Of a stretch of DNA of 51,273 nt, positions 41,760-48,972 are shown piece after piece (position 1 is the stretch's first letter; each line of letters starts with the position of its first letter). Made by a program: the position numbers and the translations under genes. The notes beneath the pieces are model-generated. The model made no database searches and was not told the DNA's origin. It saw only the letters and a program-made list of their open reading frames with translations. The DNA is from Hydnum rufescens UP504 (Eukaryota; Basidiomycota; Agaricomycetes; Cantharellales; Hydnaceae): contig MU128923.1 in assembly GCA_014904985.1 (NCBI GenBank), positions 395,180-446,452 on the forward strand. The letters are read 5' to 3'.

Positions 41760-43849
41760 CATACTGGGTTGGGGTGATAAAAATATTATATAATGATTCC
41801 CAAATGGTATCCAGTTACATAATACACTGATTGCTATTGAAAAAAAGCCTAAATGTGGAAATTAAATAAACTACATCCAAGAAAAATTTCCAGCCCAATA
41901 GGGGCCCAGGAGGGGATGGTCCCTGGGATGGATGGATGGACCCATAGGGACCCTGATACAATGAAAAAAACCAGGCCCAGGGCCATTGGTTAGTGCCTGA
42001 AACAATGAGAACAGTAAAAACAGCACTGGAACCACTGGAAGTTGCTAGAAAATAAGCACCAGGCAATTGGTCTGACATCTAGCACATGATTAGAGAACTA
42101 TTGGGATGCAAATTATATCAAAATTTCAGCCCAATCCATGCATTACTTATGGAGATATGAGCCAAACAGGTTCAGACATTAAAGATTGATTTCCTCCCCC
42201 TATAAAATAGCTGGGGACTTGAAAATTTACACAGAGTATGATGTCATCATGAAGTAATTATGTACTAAATCAGCCCAATCCATGGACTTAAAGAGGGGGA
42301 ACTGGGCAAGGGGGACCGGAACTACCGGAAGTTGCCGGAAAATAAGCGCTGGGCGGACGAGTCTGAAACTTGGTACCTGTTAAGAGACTATTGGACCGAA
42401 AAGTCATATCAAAATTTCAGCCCAATCCATGCATTACTTATGGAGATATGAGCCAAACAAGTCTGGACATTGAAAATTGATTTATTCCCCCTACAGTCAA
42501 GATATGGACTTGAAATTTTACACAGAGTATAGTCATATAATGGACTAGATGTATGTCAAAAATCAGCTCAATCAGTTGAGTTTGAGACATTCAACTCCCT
42601 TGGCAGGCAGAAAAGAGAAAAAACCCCACCATAAATGTAAATCACCACACATTGGGCCCAAAATAGGTGGAATTAACCTGTAATATTATGATACAAACCA
42701 TATCCAAAAATGGAATGAATTGGATGTGTGGAAGTGGCTGAAATTGAGGGGGAGGGGGAGGAAAATCAAAAGTGAATTACACAAGATGTAGAGCAGGGAT
42801 GGATCTGATATTAGGCCACTAGTGTAATATGTGTATGGGGAGCTCATATGCCAACTATCAGCCCAACCAGACTCCATTTAGGCATTGCTCCACATCATCC
42901 CCCCCTAACTCACAATCTCCTCCCCAGGGCCTTCCATCCATGCCATCACCCTGAAAATTCACAGTTGGCTCATCCAAACACATTCATAACATCCCTCAAT
43001 ATTTCAGATTTCTTACTGCAATGTGAGACCCTGCAGAATATTTTCAAGTTTCACTGTAATACACCCTCCAGTGGGGGCACTTCTAAAACTCCAATGACTC
43101 TGATTTTTTGTAGCCACACCTGGTCACCATTTGAGGCTCAGGTGCAAAATTTCAGCCCATTCTAAGCACTTCTGGCAGTGGTCACATGACCCAGATCTTC
43201 CCCTCCCCCTGCTTCACTCAGTGATCCAATTTGCATGAACTTTGTGGCCATTTGTAGTAGTAGTGGGTGACACCCCATGATTCCAATTTGAAGACATTCC
43301 ATGGAATATTCATTGAGTTATTCAAGAAACATTCCAGATCAATTCAATTTGAGGTCAGAAGTATGGTATTTCCACTAAATACCGTACTTCTGACCTCAAA
43401 TTGAATTGATCTGGAATGTTTCTTGAATAACTCAATGAATATTCCATGGAATGTCTTCAAATTGGAATCATGGGGTGTCACCCACTACTACTACAAATGG
43501 CCACAAAGTTCATGCAAATTGGATCACTGAGTGAAGCAGGGGGAGGGGAAGATCTGGGTCATGTGACCACTGCCAGAAGTGCTTAGAATGGGCTGAAATT
43601 TTGCACCTGAGCCTCAAATGGTGACCAGGTGTGGCCTTACAAAAAATCAGAGTCATTGGAGTTCTAGAAGTGCCCCCACTGGAGGGTGTATTACAGTGAA
43701 ACTTGAAAATATTCTGCAGGTCTCACATTGCAGTAAGAAATCTGAAATATTGAGGGATGTTATGAATGTGTTTGGATGAGCCAACTGTGAATTTTCAGGG
43801 TGATGGCATGGATGGAAGGCCCTGGGGAGGAGATTGTGAGTTAGGGGGG
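41760..43849 (+). repeat. AT-rich palindrome-bearing repeat, copy C
   Basis: The most diverged copy, about 75-80% like A and D by eye. It keeps a CpG-rich patch at 42310-42410 (GGACCGGAACTACCGGAAG) that is partly TpG/CpA in the others. It ends in its own palindrome, whose right edge GGGGGG at 43849 directly abuts the LTR TGTCAGGG. Confidence 0.85.
42899..43849. repeat. Giant palindrome C (arms 473 bp, 5-nt centre)
   Basis: Left arm 42899-43371, centre CCACT 43372-43376, right arm 43377-43849. I find only a few differences between the arms, although the sequence differs from palindrome A at roughly a fifth of positions. The 75- and 105-codon ORFs here are mirror images of each other and not genes. 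Confidence 0.93.
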
Positions 43850-44517
43850 TGTCAGGGCCACACTGCAACGAGGGCACCAAACAAATATAAACACAAATAA
43901 TCCTGGCTAAGTCCAGTGTAAGTCTGGCTAAGTCTGCAAGAATCTGGGCAAGAATGAGATAAGAAGGTCAGAGAGGTCGGAGGAGCAGTCCAGCAGCCCA
44001 GAAGGGACTAGGCAGAAATGAGCACAGCGGCCCTTAAGCTTGTGGAGTCAACTGGAAAATACTCAGAGCTGTAGTCTAGAGTAACAGCAGCAATCCTGAG
44101 ATCATGTAATATGAACAAGGAATACAAGAAGGCTGACCTGTAGTCTGGAGTAACAGCAGAAATCCTGAGAGACCAAAGCTGAGGTCTCTGGACTTCACTG
44201 CCAGACTACTTATACATGATTGCTATACTACAGGGGAGTGATCACTAAACAGGAGATGGTTACAGGGGGGCAGGAACAGGAATGCAGGCAGGGGGAAAGT
44301 GGACAGGAACAGGAACACATGGGGGCATACTGGAAGCAACAGGAAATGAAAAGGAAATTAAATTAAATTGGAAGCAAACTGGAAGCAAACCAAACTTGGG
44401 GGAAGCAGGGGTGGAGTGGAGCAGATGGAGGGAGGAGTGGTCTGGAGTAGACCAGAGTGGATCGGAGTTGACTGGAGTTGACTGGAGTAGATCAGAAAAA
44501 GGGGTGGAACCCTGACA
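43850..44517 (-). mobile_element. LTR family 2, complete (3' LTR of the minus-strand chromovirus)
   Basis: On the minus strand it starts TGTCAGGGTTCCACCCC and ends GTGTGGCCCTGACA; 668 bp. The polypurine tract AAGAGGGGGG lies just upstream on the minus strand (44521-44531). TATAAGTAG is at about 44207-44215, followed by the same duplicated CTCAGGAT block as in the copy at 35912. Confidence 0.9.
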
Positions 44518-44566
44518 TCACCCCCCTCTTAGGACCAATCATCCCAATTGGTGGGAGGAGTGGGGC

Positions 44567-46291
44567 TCAATGGGCCAACCAGTCCAGGAGGTGCAGAGGC
44601 AGTTCTGTTAAAAGTGGGCATGGCCAGAACCCGACGGAGGAGAATTTGATGGTGCTGATCCATCTTGGAGCTTCCGGATGGTCATGATGATACTCCACAA
44701 CAACTTCCTGGGCATTACCTAAGTCAGTCTCTGGCAGCCACTGATTTTCCAAGGGTGGGTAACCTTTCCACTTCACCAAGTACTGGAGTTGACCCCAGAA
44801 ATAGCAGGAGTTTGCAATCCATTTGACTTCATACTCTTCCTCCCCACCTTGCAGGGTTGGAGGGGGTGGAGGATGTGCAACATGATCTGCAATTGGGTCT
44901 GGTCAGAAGGGTCAGAGCTTGGAGACATGGAATACTGGGTGGACTCACATGGAGGAGGGGAGTTTGAGCCAGACAGCAGAGCAGGAGATCACTTATCTAC
45001 CTTGTATGGGCCCCAACCACTTGTCTGAGAGTCTCTGGGCTGGGTGGTCAATGGAGATGTTGTGGGCATCCAGCCATACCGAGTCTCTGACTGCATACTC
45101 TGGGGCTTCCATCTGGTGAGCATCATAGTGATGAGCCATGTCCTCAGCTGCTTGGTGGAGGGCAGACTGGGCCTCCTCGGAGGTTTTCTGCATCTGTGTG
45201 ACAAAGTCTGTGGCTGCCTCAACAACTCTGTGGTGGATTGGTTCAGTGCTGAGGCAAGGGTCTTGGCTGGAGTTGAGGTGGAATGGGGTCTTGCAGGTGG
45301 AGGAGTGAATCCGGTTGTTGTATGCAAATTCCACCATAGGGAACCAGTCTGCCCAATCATTTTGTCAGTGGTTGACAAAGATCTGGAGGTACTGCTCAAT
45401 CTCCTGGTTGACTCACTCTGTCTGTCCATCTGTCTGTGGGTGGTATGCTGTTGACACATTTGCCATGATTCCAAGGAGGGAATTTAGTTCCTTCATGAAC
45501 TTGGAGGTGAAGGTCATACCCCGGTCACTAATGATTGTCTCTGGGAGTCTGTGATGTCTCCATACATTGTCCCAGAAGAGGTGCGCAACACCAGCAGAGT
45601 CAACTGTTGTGGTGGTGGGCATGGCATGAATTCGTTTGGAGAGACAGTCGACTACAATCATGATGCTGTCAAATCCATGGGACTCTGGGAGCTCCGTGAT
45701 CATGTCCACTGATATGGCTTGCCATTGGTGGTCCAGGACCAGATTGGGATGGAGTGTTCCAGATGGTTTGGATGGGAAAGTCTTGGTTTGGTTACAGGTG
45801 TCACAGGTGGAAACATAGGTTGCAACATATTGTGACATCCCTGGCCACCAGTAGTGCTGAGATACAAGTTCATATGTCTTCCATTGTCCAGGGTGGCCCA
45901 TGGTTGGAGTGTTGTGGTGTTCATGGACTAAATCATGATGGAGTTTGGAGTCCAGTGGAACATACATGCGTCCATGGAAGAGAACCAGAGATCCTTGGAG
46001 TTCCCAATCCTTCAGGTGTGCCTTTGGCCCATCTCCATTTAACTTCTTGATGACCTGGATGGCTTTGTCATCAATCTCTGTTGCCCTCTTGATCCAAGCC
46101 ATCAAGCTCTGGCTAGGTCCTTCCACTGCCACAACCTCCGAGGTGTCCAGAGTCCGGGACTGGAAGGCCATGGGCTTCAGTAGGACTACATCAGAGTTGT
46201 CAGAGTCTCCCATGGGTGATCTGCTTGTCATGAGAGGGCATCTGGCTTCCCAGACTGGGATCTGGAACAGTGCTGGAGGGTGAAGTTGCAC
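44567..46291 (-). pseudogene. Chromovirus integrase with C-terminal chromodomain
   Basis: The minus strand from 46291 runs through an RNase H-integrase linker. The HHCC zinc site follows (HEHHNTPTMGH, CDTCNQTK, about 45890-45780). The catalytic triad is visible: ISVDMITELPESHGFDS, ETIISDRGMTFTSKF, YHPQTDGQTE. Next come FAYNNRIHSSTCKTPF, the LSDKWLGPI and VHPVFHVSKL modules, and a chromodomain (EEEYEVKWIANS, LQYLVKWKGYPPLENQWLPE, 44880-44660) that targets integration to modified chromatin. In-frame TGA at 45413-45415 falls in QTE[stop]VNQEIEQYL and 45365-45367 in FVNH[stop]QNDW, where arginine (CGA) is expected. Three more lie near 44850-44960. RT and protease are missing; the 5' end is cut at about 46292. 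Confidence 0.9.
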
Positions 46292-46688
46292 CTTGGTCAG
46301 TCATCTAAGCCTACCTAGTTAGGTACCACTTCTGGGGCAGATAATGGTACCTAAGTAGGTCCCATCACTATTCCGGCCAAAATGGCCATTTTTATGATTT
46401 CACCTCCTGGCCCAGAATTGGCCAAAATGGCCAAAAATTGGCCAAAAATTGGCTGAAACTGGGACTTAGAGAGAATCTCAGACTTGCAGGACAGTGGGCC
46501 ATGCAGGCTTATCAGGGATAATCACCAGTAATTATTATTATATTCCCCCCTCTGGTGTTTCATTTATAGTTATTTATTTATTGTCATTATCACTATATAC
46601 ACCAGGTGGGGGCTGTTTTCATTGGGCAGTCTCGTGTTTTGTTCTTATGAACTAATGTATTTATTTATTTAAAAATTCAATTAAAAAA
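46292..46688. repeat. Spacer with GGCCAAAAWTGGCC repeats
   Basis: Short interleaved palindromic units GGCCAAAATGGCC and TTGGCCAAAAATTGGC occupy 46375-46460. The rest to 46688 is AT-rich (TTTATTTATTTA runs) with no gene. Confidence 0.5.
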
Positions 46689-48830
46689 ACATACCACACA
46701 CCCACTAGGGCAGGTGTGTGGTACCGTTCATTGTTTCCTCAGGACTTAGGATGGGGGGTTGTCCAGTGTTCAGATGCGGGTTCAGGGGGCATGTTGCTGG
46801 GGTGTCAGGCAGAAAAATAGTAAGGAGGAAATTCAAAGCAGTGCAAAAAGAGCAGCTATCACTGCTTTTTTTGCGCCACTTGCAAATAAAAATAAAAATA
46901 AAGACCACACCCTGCTGAGGGGGCTATGTGGTACTGGGCATTTCTGCCTTGGGGCTTGGATGGGGGCTCGCCCGGCTTGTTGGTGGCCATTTGGGTGGGC
47001 GTGGCTTGGTGGTTCACTGATGTGCGGGTTGTTCGGGGGTTGCAGCTGTCTGTTGTGGTTTCGGGAGCTTTAAATTTGATCCTAGAATGGAATGATAACG
47101 TATGTTAGTAAAAAAATTTGAAGTGATGCTGGAGGAGCAGCTTGCGCTGCTCCTTTGGCATCACTGTAGATGTAGAAAGTTTTTAAAAAAATACCTTGTA
47201 GTACCACACACCTGCATTGGCAGGTGTGTGGTACTCATTTTTGCCCAGGGTCATGTACCCTCGACTGCCGGTTTTCCGTACAGTGGGTTGGGGGGTTCTC
47301 GGGCATGTACTCATTTGGGGGGAAGGAAGATCTAGAATACAAAATTTTAGATTAGTAAAAGTTAAAGCAACACAAAAAGAGCTGCAAAGGCAGCTCTTTT
47401 TGTGCTGTTGGGGGTGCACTACATTACATACCTTGTATAGAACCACACACCCGCTACTGCAGGTGTGTGGTTGGTCTCTTTGTTTGGCATGTCATCATTC
47501 ATGGTGATGTTGTCATTCTGGGGGGGCTTGCTTTGCGGGTCTTCACTTGTGATGATACCTAGAATAAAAAATTATTAGTTAAAAAATTATAAGTGACACA
47601 AAAAGAGCAGCTTTCGCTGCTCTTTTGCGCCGTCAGGGGTGTGTTCCATCCCTTGCATAGATAGAACCACACACCCACTACTGCAGGTGTGTGGTTCTCT
47701 TTGTGTGGTGCGTCATCATTTGTGGGGGTGTTGTCATTCTGGGGGGGCTTGCTTCGCAGGTCTCCATTTGTGACAATACCTAGAATAAGAAATCATTAGT
47801 TAAAAAATTATAAGCGATGCAAAAAGAGCAGCTTTCACTGCTCTTTTTGCATCATCGGGGGTGTGTTACATACCTTGCATAGATAGAAGCACACACCCGC
47901 TACTGCAGGTGTGTGGTTCTCTTCATGTGGTGCGTTGTCATTCACGGGGGTGTTGTCATTCTGGGGGGGCTTGCTTCACGGGTCTCCATTTGGGACAATA
48001 CCTAGAATAAGAAATCATTAGTTAAAAAATTAAAAGCAACACAAAAAGAGCAGCTTTTGCTGCTCTTTTTGTGTCATTGGGAGTGCGTTACATACATAGA
48101 TAGAACCACACACCTGCTACTGTGGGTGTGTGGTTCATGGTGTGTTGTCATTCACCAGTCTCCCTTGCGGGCATGGTGGGCTTGCTCCATGGGTCATTAT
48201 TTGTGAGGATACCTAGAATGAAAAATTATTAGTTAAAAAACGAAAAATGATGCAAAAAGAGCAGCTTTCACTGCTCTTTTTGCACTGTTGGGGGTACATT
48301 ACATACCGAGTATAAAACCACACACCCGCAGTAGTGGGTGTGTGGTTCTCTTCGTGTGGTGTCATTTGTGGGGGTGCTGTCATTCTGGCTTGCTTTGTGG
48401 GTTCATTTGTGGTGATACCTAGAATAAAATATTATTAGTTCAAAAAATAAAAGAGACACAAAAAGAGCAGCTGTCACTGCTCTTTTTGTGCTGTTGAGGG
48501 TACATTACATACCTTGTATAGAACCACACACCCGCTACTGCAGGTGTGTGGTTTGTCCTTTCATTTGGCATTGTTGTTTGCTGGTCTCCTTTGTTGTTCT
48601 GGGGGGCTTGCTCTGCAGGTCCTCATTTGTGGCAGGTCGGGCCTCCTTGTTGGCACCTGGGACAAAGCCATAACCTAGAATAATAAAGTTGTTAGTAAAG
48701 AAATTAAAACCAGTGCAAAAAGAGTAGCTTTTGCTACTCTTTTTGCGCCATTGTACCTACTAAAATGGAAACTTACCTTATGACCACACACCCGCAGCAG
48801 CGGGGGTGTGGTCATGGGGTCATGGGGTCA
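46689..48830 (-). repeat. Tandem array of hairpin-intron units (about nine)
   Basis: On the minus strand, exon-intron units are repeated head to tail. Introns are inferred at 48675-48776, 48419-48512, 48213-48306, 48002-48095, 47780-47873, 47559-47651, 47332-47431 and 47082-47194; five are 93-94 nt. Each has a GTATGT-type donor (GTAAGT in the first, decayed in 47559-47651), a central 13-16-bp hairpin (CAAAAAGAGCAGC...GCTGCTCTTTTTG), a TTAACTAAT or TTACTAAC branch site and a TTATTCTAG acceptor. Exons (112-162 nt) each end with a second hairpin, AACCACACACC...GGTGTGTGGTT, 1-16 nt before the donor. Some exons read as NHTPAVAGV-containing peptides, but phases and stops do not give one continuous protein. 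It is related to 39160-39800 and 1781-2425. Confidence 0.75.
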
Positions 48831-48972
48831 CGGGGTCATGTGGTGGTTGTGTGTGTTGCCTTAGGATGTGGCTGCGTAGTTGCAAAATTCAACACCAGCA
48901 ACTGCCAATACTCAAGAAGCGCCCAAGTGCTGGCGCTACAAGCACAGTACACATTAATAGTAAGCACAGCCT
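48831..48972 (-). other. 5' flank / first exon of the hairpin-intron array
   Basis: On the minus strand GGCAGTTGCTGGTGTTGAA (about 48908-48890) matches the first exon of the 39-kb unit (GGCAACTGCCGGTGTTGAG). It is followed by tandem TGACCCCATGACCCC repeats (48815-48845) leading to the first exonic hairpin. No TATA box is evident in the 70 bp before it. Confidence 0.5.

Noticed and set aside
42848..43880. ORFs of 105 and 75 codons in palindrome C
   Set aside because: They are mirror readings of the two arms and have no coding character.
4364..45415. Classic RIP restricted to one trinucleotide (for example TCG)
   Set aside because: Bases before the inferred CGA-to-TGA sites are mixed (A, C, G, T), so only a general CpG effect is supported.
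47594..48749. Stem plus T-run structures resembling bacterial rho-independent terminators
   Set aside because: The surroundings are eukaryotic (spliced introns, LTR elements) and each stem lies between a splice donor and branch site, so an intronic hairpin explains them better.
46689..48830. Regular repeats resembling a CRISPR array
   Set aside because: Units are 206-298 bp, the parts between hairpins are also conserved, and the genome is fungal; there are no short repeats with unique spacers.
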